Translations under genes and position numbers: made by a program
Source: Clostridiales bacterium
Lineage (GTDB): Bacteria; Bacillota; Clostridia; Christensenellales; UMGS416
Reading direction: 5' to 3'
Length of the DNA stretch: 6,747 nucleotides
Assembly (NCBI GenBank): GCA_012515725.1
Contig: JAAYXU010000254.1
Location: 1 to 6,747 of the forward strand
In this document: positions 1 to 6,431 of the stretch, piece after piece
How positions within the stretch are numbered: position 1 is the stretch's first letter
How the letters are laid out: every line of letters begins with the position of its first letter
The notes under the pieces: model-generated
Told to the model about the DNA's origin: nothing
The model's database searches: none
What the model saw: the letters and a program-made list of their open reading frames with translations, nothing else

Positions 1-899
1 CGTTTGTGCGCATGGTCGGCACGCTGGAGATCGCGTCCGGCGGCGCGCTCTCGCTTCGGATTGACACCGAAAACGCTGTGATAGCGGAGCGCATATTTCG
101 GCTCATACGGGACCGATACGATGTAGCTGCCCAGATCGTGCTCCACGAGGTGCGCCGATTGGGACGGCGTACCCGGTATACGGTGCGGGTCCCCGACAGC
201 TCGATCGCCCGCAGAATACTTGGCGATACAGGCGTACTAATCCAGGAGGAAGCCGGGCCGCGCATCGAGGCTGGTATGCCCGCGGATCTTGTGCGGCGGG
301 ACTGCTGCCGCCGGGCTTACCTTCTGGGCGCTTTTCTTGCTGCGGGATCGGTCGCGAATCCAGAACGGAGCTATCACGCCGAATTCGTTGTGTCGGACAG
401 GGACGCGGCCCGCAGCCTGATGCTGATGCTGCGTGCTTTTCAACTGAATGTAAAAATGATGTCCCGTAAGGGCACTTTTGTGGTATACTTAAAGGAGAGT
501 GAGCACATCGTCGCGCTGCTCAGCCTCATCGGGGCCACTACCGCGCTGCTGGAGCTGGAAAACGTGCGGGTATACCGGGAGATCCGCAACGAGGTCAACC
601 GCGCCGTCAACTGCGACACCGCCAACCTCCGCAAGAGCGATCGGGCTGCCGCGCGGCAGATCGAGCTCATCCGGTACATCGAGGCGGCCGGAGCGTTCCC
701 GGCGCTCAGTAAACCGCTGCGTTTGGTAGCGGAGCTTCGGCTGGAATATCCCGAAGCGACGCTCCAAGATCTGGCCGACATGGTACCGGAGCTGACACGG
801 TCGGGAGTCAACCATCGTCTGCGGAGGCTGTGCGCCTTCGCCAAGGAGCTTCAGGAAAGAAGGGGGAGCAACGATGATCCGAAAGACCATGACCATTGA
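1..899 (+). CDS. whiA: WhiA, DNA-binding regulator (5' end outside window)
   Basis: Sporulation/cell-division regulator WhiA, a cytoplasmic DNA-binding protein with an inactive LAGLIDADG endonuclease-like domain followed by a helix-turn-helix domain. The frame is open from base 3 (Phe-Val-Arg-Met), and the first visible residues align with about residue 28 onward of Bacillus WhiA, so roughly 28 codons are missing. The in-frame GTG at base 6 is therefore an internal valine, not a start. Counting that codon as 1, family motifs are RAYLLGAFLAAGSV at 103-116 (LAGLIDADG-like part), NEVNRAVNCDTANLRK at 195-210, and the C-terminal helix-turn-helix around 250-280 with RSGVNHRLRRL at 265-275. In Streptomyces WhiA controls sporulation septation; in Bacillus it affects division and chromosome segregation. 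The last 26 bases overlap crh in another frame and encode an acidic, His-rich tail (NDDPKDHDH) that is probably not conserved. Identification is firm; its targets here are unknown. Confidence 0.95.
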   Translation, partial: FVRMVGTLEIASGGALSLRIDTENAVIAERIFRLIRDRYDVAAQIVLHEVRRLGRRTRYTVRVPDSSIARRILGDTGVLIQEEAGPRIEAGMPADLVRRDCCRRAYLLGAFLAAGSVANPERSYHAEFVVSDRDAARSLMLMLRAFQLNVKMMSRKGTFVVYLKESEHIVALLSLIGATTALLELENVRVYREIRNEVNRAVNCDTANLRKSDRAAARQIELIRYIEAAGAFPALSKPLRLVAELRLEYPEATLQDLADMVPELTRSGVNHRLRRLCAFAKELQERRGSNDDPKDHDH

Positions 900-1137
900 A
901 AATTTCGAGGGGCTTCAGTCGCGTCCCGCGGCGCTGCTTGTACAGGTGGCCGGGAAATTCACATCCACCATCTGGATAGAGCAGGGCAGCAAGCGCGTAA
1001 ACGCCAAGTCGATCATGGGTGTGCTGTCTCTGCGTCTCGTTAGGGGGGACGAGTTCCAGATCGTAGCCCGCGGGGACGACGAGAAACAGGCGGTGGCCGC
1101 GCTTACCCGGCTAGTGGAGACCGGTTCCGCCGAATAA
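874..1137 (+). CDS. crh: Crh-like HPr paralogue (Gln15, Ser46 retained)
   Basis: Small HPr-fold protein of 87 residues, similar in length to HPr and Crh. The motif GLQSRPAA at 13-20 carries Gln at position 15, where true HPr has the His phosphorylated by enzyme I; this is the hallmark of Bacillus Crh. The regulatory serine is kept in NAKSIMG (43-49, Ser46). The protein should thus be unable to pass phosphate to sugar transporters but able to be phosphorylated on Ser46 by HPr kinase and act as a corepressor with CcpA in carbon catabolite control (family knowledge). The start at 874 has AGGGGGAG at 861-868, 5 bases upstream, and puts Gln and Ser exactly at 15 and 46; an ATG at 889 would remove the first beta strand. 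It follows whiA with a 26-base overlap, the same neighbour as in B. subtilis, and is followed by a terminator. Whether a separate His15 HPr exists elsewhere cannot be seen. Confidence 0.9.
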   Translation: MIRKTMTIENFEGLQSRPAALLVQVAGKFTSTIWIEQGSKRVNAKSIMGVLSLRLVRGDEFQIVARGDDEKQAVAALTRLVETGSAE

Positions 1138-1190
1138 GAGCGAGCTGCTTCCGCTTCGTCCGGATGTATTCGGCGAATGGCAGAGCATGG

Positions 1191-1217
1191 AAACCGCCGA
1201 TATTCGGCGGTTTTTTT
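1191..1217 (+). terminator. Intrinsic terminator after crh
   Basis: Perfect inverted repeat AACCGCCGA / TCGGCGGTT (1192-1200 and 1204-1212), extendable by one A:T pair, with a 3-base TAT loop and a run of seven T at 1211-1217. It lies 53 bases after the crh stop and separates the whiA-crh unit from dnaE. Confidence 0.92.
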
Positions 1218-1315
1218 GCAGTCGCAGTATGTTTTTGGGTTGGTTGACCAAATACGCAGAGCCGGACTACCGCGTGAAGTCCGCATGGAGAGTAAATAAA
1301 CAAAAACCGGAAGGC

Positions 1316-1321
1316 AGGAGG
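1316..1321 (+). promoter_or_regulatory. Shine-Dalgarno of dnaE with long spacing
   Basis: AGGAGG, 13 bases before the dnaE ATG at 1335, longer than the 5-9 bases seen for crh, mtrB and pfkA here. An in-frame TAG at 1326-1328 excludes any earlier start except ATT at 1332. The ATG at 1322, directly abutting the AGGAGG, is in another frame and too close to be used from it. Confidence 0.7.
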
Positions 1322-1334
1322 ATGCTAGCGCATT

Positions 1335-4300
1335 ATGACACCGTTTACCCATCTGCACGTACACACCGAATACAGCCTGCTGGACGGCTCGGCCCGTATC
1401 CCGGCGCTCGTCGCCCGGTGCAAGGCGGCGGGCATGGACGCGTTGGCTATAACCGACCACGGCGTCATGTACGGAGCGGTGGATTTCTATAAGGCCGCCG
1501 TGGCAGAGGGCATCCGGCCCATCATCGGATGCGAGGTGTACATGGCTGCCCGCCGCATGACCGATATGGAGAGCACCGACCGGGAGTCTGCGCACCTCGT
1601 GCTGCTGGCAGAGGACCAAACCGGATACCGGAATCTTGTCAAGCTCGTATCGATGGGCTTTACGCAGGGCTTTTACTATAAGCCGCGCATCGACTATGAT
1701 ACCCTTGCGCGGCATGCCCGGGGGCTCATCTGCCTGTCGGCCTGTCTGGCGGGCGACATACCGCGCCTCCTATCGGAGGGCCGCTATGATTCGGCCCGCG
1801 AGCTGGCACTACGCCTGTCGGCGATGTTCGGGCCCGAGCGCTTCTATCTGGAGATGCAGGATCACGGCATCCCCGAGCAGCGGCAGATGAACGCCGAGCT
1901 AAAGCGCCTTTCTGACGAAACCGGCATACCGCTCGTCGCTACAAACGATGTGCACTATGTCGAACGGGATGACAGCGAGGCGCACGACGTACTCCTGTGC
2001 ATACAGACCGGAAAGACCGTGGACGATACGGACAGGCTTCGCTTCGAGACACGGGAGTTTTACCTCAAGACCCCCGAGGAAATGGAGACGCTGTTCTCCT
2101 GGTGCCCCGAAGCGCTCGAAAATACCAGCCGCGTCGCGCAGCGATGCAAGGTCGACTTTGATTTTAGCAAGACCCACTTGCCCGCGTTCCAGCTGGAAGA
2201 AGGCATGGACCACGCGGAGTACCTGAGGCGGCTGTGCGAGGAAGGTCTCCGCCGCCGCTTCAAGAATCCCGCCCCGGAGCTCTATGAGCGTCTGCGCTAC
2301 GAGCTCGATACCGTCATACGCATGGGATACACGGATTACTTCCTCATCGTGTGGGACTTTATCCGCAAGGCGCGCGAGATGGGTATCGAAGTAGGACCGG
2401 GACGCGGCAGCGGATCGGGCAGTCTGGCCGCGTACTGTCTGGAGATAACCGAGGTGGATCCCATTCGGTTCAAGCTGCTTTTCGAGCGGTTTCTGAACCC
2501 GGAGCGCATATCGATGCCCGACTTCGACGTGGATTTCTGCTACGAGCGGCGGCAGGAAGTCATCGACTACGTCGTGGAGAAGTACGGACAAGACCGGGTG
2601 ACCCAGATCATCACATTTGGCACAATGGCGGCCCGGGCCGCGATTCGCGACGTGGGGCGCGCGCTCAATATGAGCTACGGCGACGTGGATAGGATAGCCA
2701 AGATGGTACCCATGCAGCTGGGCATCACGCTCGAAAAGGCGCAGGAGATAAATCCCCAGCTCCGGGAGCGGATGGAGGCCGATCCCCAGGTCAAAAGACT
2801 GGTGGATATGGCGACCAGGCTGGAGGGACTCCCGCGACACGCTTCCACACACGCGGCGGGCATCGTCATATTCAATGGACCGGCTACCGACTACGTGCCG
2901 CTGCAGCGCAACGGCGACATAGTTACCACCCAGTTCCCGTGGACCACAATCGAGGAGCTGGGCTTACTCAAGATGGATTTCCTGGGACTGCGTACGCTCA
3001 CCGTAATACGCGACGCGGCTGATATGGTGCGCGAGGGCAGGGGAGTTGCGCTAGATATACGCAACCTCGACCTCGGCGATCCTGCGGTCTACCGGCTCAT
3101 ATCCGAGGGCGATACCGACGGAGTATTTCAGCTCGAGAGCGCCGGTATGCGCGCGTTCATGCGCGAGCTCGCCCCCGACCGGTTCGAGGACATCATCGCG
3201 GGCATATCGCTGTACCGGCCGGGGCCTATGGATTTCATTCCCCGGTATCTGGAGGGTAAGAGAAATCCGGAATCTACGCACTACGACCACCCGCTCATGG
3301 TTGACGCGCTGTCGGAAACGTACGGGTGCATGGTATACCAGGAGCAGGTTATGCAGATCGTGCGCGACATGGCCGGCTACTCGATGGGCCGCTCGGATCT
3401 GGTTCGGCGGGCGATGGCGAAAAAGAAACACCACGTCATGGAGGAGGAGCGAAGGAATTTCGTATACGGACTCGAGCAGGATGGAAAGATCGTCGTTCCC
3501 GGCGCAATACGCAACGGCGTTCCCGAGGAAGTTGCCCACAAGGTGTTCGACGAGATGATGGACTTTGCCAGCTACGCTTTTCCCAAGGGACACGCCACAG
3601 CGTACGCGATCGTCGCCTACCGGACCGCGTGGCTTAAGTGCCATTATCCGGTTGAGTTCATGGCGGCGCTCATGAACAGCGTCATGGGCCAGTCGGGCAA
3701 GATCGCGGCCTATATCCAGTACTGCCGCCGCCACGGTATCGAGGTGCTCCCGCCCGATGTCAACGAATCGGGTGTGCGCTTTACTGTGGAGGGGAGGAAT
3801 ATCAGATTTGGCCTGGCAGCCATACGCAACGTCGGACAGAGCGCGGTGCGCGCTGTGATCGCCGAGCGTGAAAGGGGCGGCCCATACCGCGATATGGGCG
3901 ATTTCTGCGAGCGGGTCGGGGGGGACGCGCTCAACAAGCGAATGCTCGAGTCGCTCATCAAGGCGGGAGCTTTCGACGGAACCGGCGCACGGCGCTCCCA
4001 GCTCATGAGCGTGTTCGAGAGCGTTTTGGACGGCGTTCACAGGGACCGGCAGCGTAATGTAAAAGGGCAGATCTCTCTATTTGACCTGGCGGGTGACGAC
4101 GAGAGCGAGTTCATGGTCATGCCTGCGTTGCCCCAGATTCCTGAGCACCCCTCGCGCGTGCTTCTGGCTATGGAGAAGGAGATGACCGGTGTTTATATTA
4201 GCGGTCATCCGCTGGGAGAGTACCGGGACGAGATGCAGCGCTTCACAATCAACTCGCTGATGTTCAGCGGCGCGGATGAGGAAGAAGGGCAGGACGCCCG

Positions 4301-4832
4301 GACTCCCGAGGTCAAGGACGGCCAACCGGTGGAGATGGCGGGCATCATTACCGACAAGAGCCTCAAGTCTACCCGCAGCAATGAAATGATGGCTTTCGTG
4401 ACGCTGGAGGATCTGTACGGCTCCGTGGAGGTTATTGTCTTTCCGGCGGTCATGCGCCGCTGCGAGGGATTTCTGGAGACCGACAGCGTGGTCGCGGTCG
4501 CGGGCAGGGTCTCGATACGGGAGGGAGAGGACGCAAAGCTGATTGCCGACAGCTTCCGGCCGCTCGCGGGCGCGGTGCCTGGAGAGGCCCGGTCGGCCGG
4601 TACCCGGGTGCTGCTGACGTTTTCGGAGCGTATGCGCGACTTCGTATGCGAGGCGGCGATAGGGGCCGCTGCGAGGTACCCGGGCGCGTGCCCTGTATGG
4701 ATCGACGACCACCGTACGGGACGGCGTTACCGGCTTAACAAGGATCACTGGATCGAGGCAACCGAGGACGCGCTCATGTGCCTGCGCGATATACTGGGGA
4801 CGGACAGCGTGCGCTGCGTGACCGATGAGTGA
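1335..4832 (+). CDS. dnaE: DNA polymerase III alpha subunit DnaE
   Basis: Replicative C-family DNA polymerase, 1165 residues, cytoplasmic, acting with the sliding clamp. Domains in order: PHP (about 4-210), polymerase palm/fingers (about 280-800), helix-hairpin-helix region (about 800-900), OB fold (about 998-1075) and a C-terminal domain (about 1090-1160). Catalytic aspartates are seen in PDFDVDF (Asp396, Asp398) and KMDFLGL (Asp548); GPGRGSGSGS at 354-363 is the conserved nucleotide-binding loop. The PHP metal ligands appear complete: His8, His10, Asp17, His42, Glu67, His87, Cys137, Asp205, His207, suggesting a working 3'-5' exonuclease. QISLF at 912-916 fits the internal clamp-binding motif. 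The start is fixed by a TAG just upstream. No terminator follows; the mtrB promoter begins within 55 bases of the stop. Firmicutes usually also have PolC; whether this DnaE is the main or the primer-extending polymerase cannot be told from this window. Confidence 0.98.
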   Translation: MTPFTHLHVHTEYSLLDGSARIPALVARCKAAGMDALAITDHGVMYGAVDFYKAAVAEGIRPIIGCEVYMAARRMTDMESTDRESAHLVLLAEDQTGYRNLVKLVSMGFTQGFYYKPRIDYDTLARHARGLICLSACLAGDIPRLLSEGRYDSARELALRLSAMFGPERFYLEMQDHGIPEQRQMNAELKRLSDETGIPLVATNDVHYVERDDSEAHDVLLCIQTGKTVDDTDRLRFETREFYLKTPEEMETLFSWCPEALENTSRVAQRCKVDFDFSKTHLPAFQLEEGMDHAEYLRRLCEEGLRRRFKNPAPELYERLRYELDTVIRMGYTDYFLIVWDFIRKAREMGIEVGPGRGSGSGSLAAYCLEITEVDPIRFKLLFERFLNPERISMPDFDVDFCYERRQEVIDYVVEKYGQDRVTQIITFGTMAARAAIRDVGRALNMSYGDVDRIAKMVPMQLGITLEKAQEINPQLRERMEADPQVKRLVDMATRLEGLPRHASTHAAGIVIFNGPATDYVPLQRNGDIVTTQFPWTTIEELGLLKMDFLGLRTLTVIRDAADMVREGRGVALDIRNLDLGDPAVYRLISEGDTDGVFQLESAGMRAFMRELAPDRFEDIIAGISLYRPGPMDFIPRYLEGKRNPESTHYDHPLMVDALSETYGCMVYQEQVMQIVRDMAGYSMGRSDLVRRAMAKKKHHVMEEERRNFVYGLEQDGKIVVPGAIRNGVPEEVAHKVFDEMMDFASYAFPKGHATAYAIVAYRTAWLKCHYPVEFMAALMNSVMGQSGKIAAYIQYCRRHGIEVLPPDVNESGVRFTVEGRNIRFGLAAIRNVGQSAVRAVIAERERGGPYRDMGDFCERVGGDALNKRMLESLIKAGAFDGTGARRSQLMSVFESVLDGVHRDRQRNVKGQISLFDLAGDDESEFMVMPALPQIPEHPSRVLLAMEKEMTGVYISGHPLGEYRDEMQRFTINSLMFSGADEEEGQDARTPEVKDGQPVEMAGIITDKSLKSTRSNEMMAFVTLEDLYGSVEVIVFPAVMRRCEGFLETDSVVAVAGRVSIREGEDAKLIADSFRPLAGAVPGEARSAGTRVLLTFSERMRDFVCEAAIGAAARYPGACPVWIDDHRTGRRYRLNKDHWIEATEDALMCLRDILGTDSVRCVTDE

Positions 4833-4863
4833 ATAAAAATGATAGAAATATAGGGGCTGCCTA

Positions 4864-4893
4864 TGGAATTATCAATTGGCGCTGTGTTATAAT
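4864..4893 (+). promoter_or_regulatory. Extended -10 promoter for mtrB(-pfkA)
   Basis: Perfect TATAAT at 4888-4893 preceded by TGT at 4885-4887, giving the extended -10 form TGnTATAAT. The -35 is poor (TGGAAT at 4864-4869, 18-base spacer), which extended -10 promoters tolerate. Transcription would start near 4900, leaving a leader of about 27 bases before the mtrB GTG. No room is left for an attenuator or tandem GAG/UAG TRAP site in that leader, and none is seen. Confidence 0.75.
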
Positions 4894-4913
4894 AGGAAAA
4901 GTTTCGGGCTGAA

Positions 4914-4920
4914 GGGAGGA
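4914..4920 (+). promoter_or_regulatory. Shine-Dalgarno that sets the mtrB start
   Basis: GGGAGGA located 6 bases before GTG 4927. It supports GTG 4927 over the longer in-frame ATG at 4876, which lies upstream of the -10 box and so would not be on the transcript from that promoter. Confidence 0.85.
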
Positions 4921-4926
4921 TTTCCG

Positions 4927-5154
4927 GTGGAAGAAGATTATATATCGGGGGAGTATATCTGCGTGAAAGCCCTCGAGAACGGAGTGCAGGTCATCGGAAT
5001 GACCCGCGGAAGAGATACGCGGTTCCATCACACAGAGAAGATGGACGCCGGGGAGGTTGTGCTCGCTCAGTTTACCCAGAATACTTCGGCGATTAAGATT
5101 CGGGGAAGGGCGCTCATCATCACCCGGCACGGACAGATCGAGTCCGGGAAATGA
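4927..5154 (+). CDS. mtrB: TRAP, trp RNA-binding attenuation protein
   Basis: Homologue of Bacillus TRAP, which forms an 11-subunit ring that, once loaded with tryptophan, wraps RNA carrying tandem GAG/UAG repeats to terminate transcription or block translation of tryptophan genes. From the GTG start the protein has 75 residues, the same as B. subtilis TRAP. The core IGMTRGRDTRFHHTEKMDAG (23-42) and AQFTQNTSAIKIRG (47-60) match the family almost residue for residue. The RNA-contacting Lys-Lys-Arg set is present as Lys38, Lys57 and Arg59 (Bacillus 37, 56, 58), and both loops that enclose tryptophan between subunits are kept; one difference is Asn52 where Bacillus has His51. In B. subtilis mtrB follows mtrA (folE); here it sits between dnaE and pfkA under its own promoter. 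No anti-TRAP gene, trp gene or tandem GAG/UAG target was found in the window. Confidence 0.95.
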   Translation: MEEDYISGEYICVKALENGVQVIGMTRGRDTRFHHTEKMDAGEVVLAQFTQNTSAIKIRGRALIITRHGQIESGK

Positions 5155-5215
5155 ACCGGCCCCTCTTTCCGGGCATACGAATGAAAGAAAGGAAGCCGCC
5201 TCGGGAGGAACGACC

Positions 5216-6205
5216 ATGAAAAAGATAGGAATACTGACAAGTGGAGGAGATGCGCCCGGCATGAACGCGGCTATATGGGCGGCCGTGAAGAGGGCGCGTT
5301 CCTATGATATGACAGTACTGGGCGTACAGGACGGGTATCGCGGGCTACTGGAGCGGCGCGTGGAGGATCTGACGAACCGCGACCTTAGCGATATTATGCA
5401 TAGGGGGGGCACTTTCCTGGGGACCGCTCGCTGCCTGGAGATGCTCACCGAGGAGGGCCGCAGCCGTGCGGTGCACAACATCCATGATTACGGTATAGAG
5501 GGGCTCATTGTGATCGGCGGGGACGGCTCATTCCGGGGCGCTGAGATCCTCAGCGAGCGCGGCGTGCCAACCGTGGGGCTGCCTGGAACGATCGACAACG
5601 ATTTGGCCTATACCGATTACTCGATAGGGTTTGATACAGCGTGCAATACCGCGATCGGCGAGATCATGAAGATCAAGGACACGATGACCTCTCACGACCG
5701 GGTCGCGGTCATCGAGGTCATGGGCAGGCACTGCGGCGACATCGCCCTGACCGTGTCCCTGGCTGTGGCCGCCGACTATGTGCTGCTGCCCGAGGTGTCC
5801 TACGAGACCGAGTACGATATAGACAATCTGTCCCATTTCCTGCTCAATATCAAAAAGCAGGGCCGGGATTCAAGCCTCATCATCATGGCTGAGGGTGTCA
5901 ACTGGAACGAAAAGAACCGCGCCGAGATACTGATGAATCGTTTAACCGAGCGAACTGGTCTAGACATCCGGGCCACTGTGCTGGGACATACGCAACGGGG
6001 AGGCCCGCCCAGCGCATTCGACAGCCGTATCGCGATACTGATGGGCGTGCGGGCTGTTGAGCTATTAAAGGAAGGCATGGGAAACCGCGTGGTGGGTATC
6101 ATCGAAAACCGGATCGTCGACATCAATATTAAACAAGCGTTGGACATGCCTCCGCGCTTCAACGAGGAGCTGTACGGGATGGCACGCATGCTGTCCCTCA
6201 GCTGA
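5216..6205 (+). CDS. pfkA: ATP-dependent 6-phosphofructokinase
   Basis: Glycolytic enzyme converting fructose-6-phosphate and ATP to fructose-1,6-bisphosphate; cytoplasmic homotetramer; 329 residues, slightly longer than the usual 319-320. Motifs: LTSGGDAPGMNAA (7-19), RGGTFLGTAR (63-72), GGDGS (101-105), PGTIDND (123-129, catalytic Asp127), MGRHCGD (169-175, substrate-binding Arg171), AEGV (225-228) and LGHTQRGG (256-263). Gly104 and Gly124 mark the ATP enzyme; pyrophosphate-dependent relatives have Asp and Lys there. The ATG at 5216 has GGGAGGA 6 bases upstream and starts exactly at the conserved KKIGILTSGG; the frame stays open upstream but without homology. A roughly four-residue insertion lies around 195-215. 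At the effector site, E. coli Arg21 and Arg25 are Trp21 and Lys25, so ADP/PEP control may differ. It trails mtrB by 61 bases with no terminator or convincing promoter, so co-transcription is likely. Confidence 0.97.
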   Translation: MKKIGILTSGGDAPGMNAAIWAAVKRARSYDMTVLGVQDGYRGLLERRVEDLTNRDLSDIMHRGGTFLGTARCLEMLTEEGRSRAVHNIHDYGIEGLIVIGGDGSFRGAEILSERGVPTVGLPGTIDNDLAYTDYSIGFDTACNTAIGEIMKIKDTMTSHDRVAVIEVMGRHCGDIALTVSLAVAADYVLLPEVSYETEYDIDNLSHFLLNIKKQGRDSSLIIMAEGVNWNEKNRAEILMNRLTERTGLDIRATVLGHTQRGGPPSAFDSRIAILMGVRAVELLKEGMGNRVVGIIENRIVDINIKQALDMPPRFNEELYGMARMLSLS

Positions 6206-6218
6206 GAAGAAGACAATC

Positions 6219-6283
6219 AAAGGCGCCCCTCAACCGTTTCACATACCGTTTGTCTGCGATACGGGCGGGAGGGGCGTCTTTTT
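6219..6283 (+). terminator. Intrinsic terminator after pfkA (long loop)
   Basis: Left arm 6219-6231 (AAAGGCGCCCCTC) pairs with right arm 6269-6281 (GAGGGGCGTCTTT), 13 pairs with one G:U, and five T at 6279-6283. The loop is 37 bases and can hold a smaller hairpin (CCGT 6246-6249 with ACGG 6261-6264). It starts 14 bases after the pfkA stop. Confidence 0.88.
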
Positions 6284-6374
6284 GTTTGGTCCGGAGCTAT
6301 GCGAAAGGCTGAAACAACATTTCGTTACGTGCGGAAGACTATGAAAAATATGTACTGATTTTAGATAAATGGCA

Positions 6375-6403
6375 TTGGTGTGAGCGTATATATATGTTAT
6401 ACT
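6375..6403 (+). promoter_or_regulatory. Extended -10 promoter for the downstream membrane protein
   Basis: TTGGTG at 6375-6380, 17-base spacer, and TATACT at 6398-6403 preceded by TGT (6395-6397), i.e. an extended -10. The start would fall near 6410, leaving about 22 bases of leader including the ribosome binding site. A second TATAAT at 6409-6414 is too close to the ribosome binding site to serve this gene. The rest of 6284-6374 is AT-richer intergenic DNA in which I see nothing else. Confidence 0.65.
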
Positions 6404-6431
6404 ATACCTATAATTCGTTCGGGGAGGGGGT

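Noticed and set aside
1244..1272. Possible dnaE promoter with TTGACC at 1244-1249
   Set aside because: The -35 is good, but at 16-18 bases downstream there is only ACTACC/CTACCG/TACCGC, none close to TATAAT. dnaE must have a promoter after the 1191-1217 terminator, but I cannot place it.
1187..1492. Plus-strand open frame beginning in the terminator hairpin
   Set aside because: It starts inside the terminator stem and overlaps dnaE out of frame; not a gene.
915..1715. Minus-strand open frame across crh, the terminator and the dnaE start
   Set aside because: It is antisense to two well-identified genes and crosses a terminator; the product has no recognisable family features.
1899..2852. Long open frame on the minus strand inside dnaE, and similar ones at 3051-4040 and 4077-4748
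   Set aside because: These are antisense shadows of a GC-rich coding region, with no ribosome binding sites and no recognisable motifs.
4850..4864. Hairpin ATAGG-GGCTG-CCTAT after dnaE as a terminator
   Set aside because: Only five pairs, no T-run, and immediately before the mtrB promoter; more likely chance.
4876..4926. Longer mtrB start at ATG 4876
   Set aside because: It lies upstream of the -10 box, has no ribosome binding site, and adds residues absent from TRAP; GTG 4927 gives the family length.
5130..5173. Short inverted repeats at the mtrB end (CGGAC/GTCCG, CCGG/CCGG) as a terminator or attenuator before pfkA
   Set aside because: Stems of 4-5 pairs and no following T-run.
4833..5215. 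Tandem GAG/UAG TRAP-binding repeats for autoregulation
   Set aside because: Scattered GAG and TAG triplets occur, but no series with 2-3 base spacing; those present are mostly Glu codons.
5057..5215. Longer pfkA product starting at ATG 5057
   Set aside because: The extra 53 residues overlap mtrB, have no PfkA homology, and ATG 5216 has an ideal ribosome binding site.
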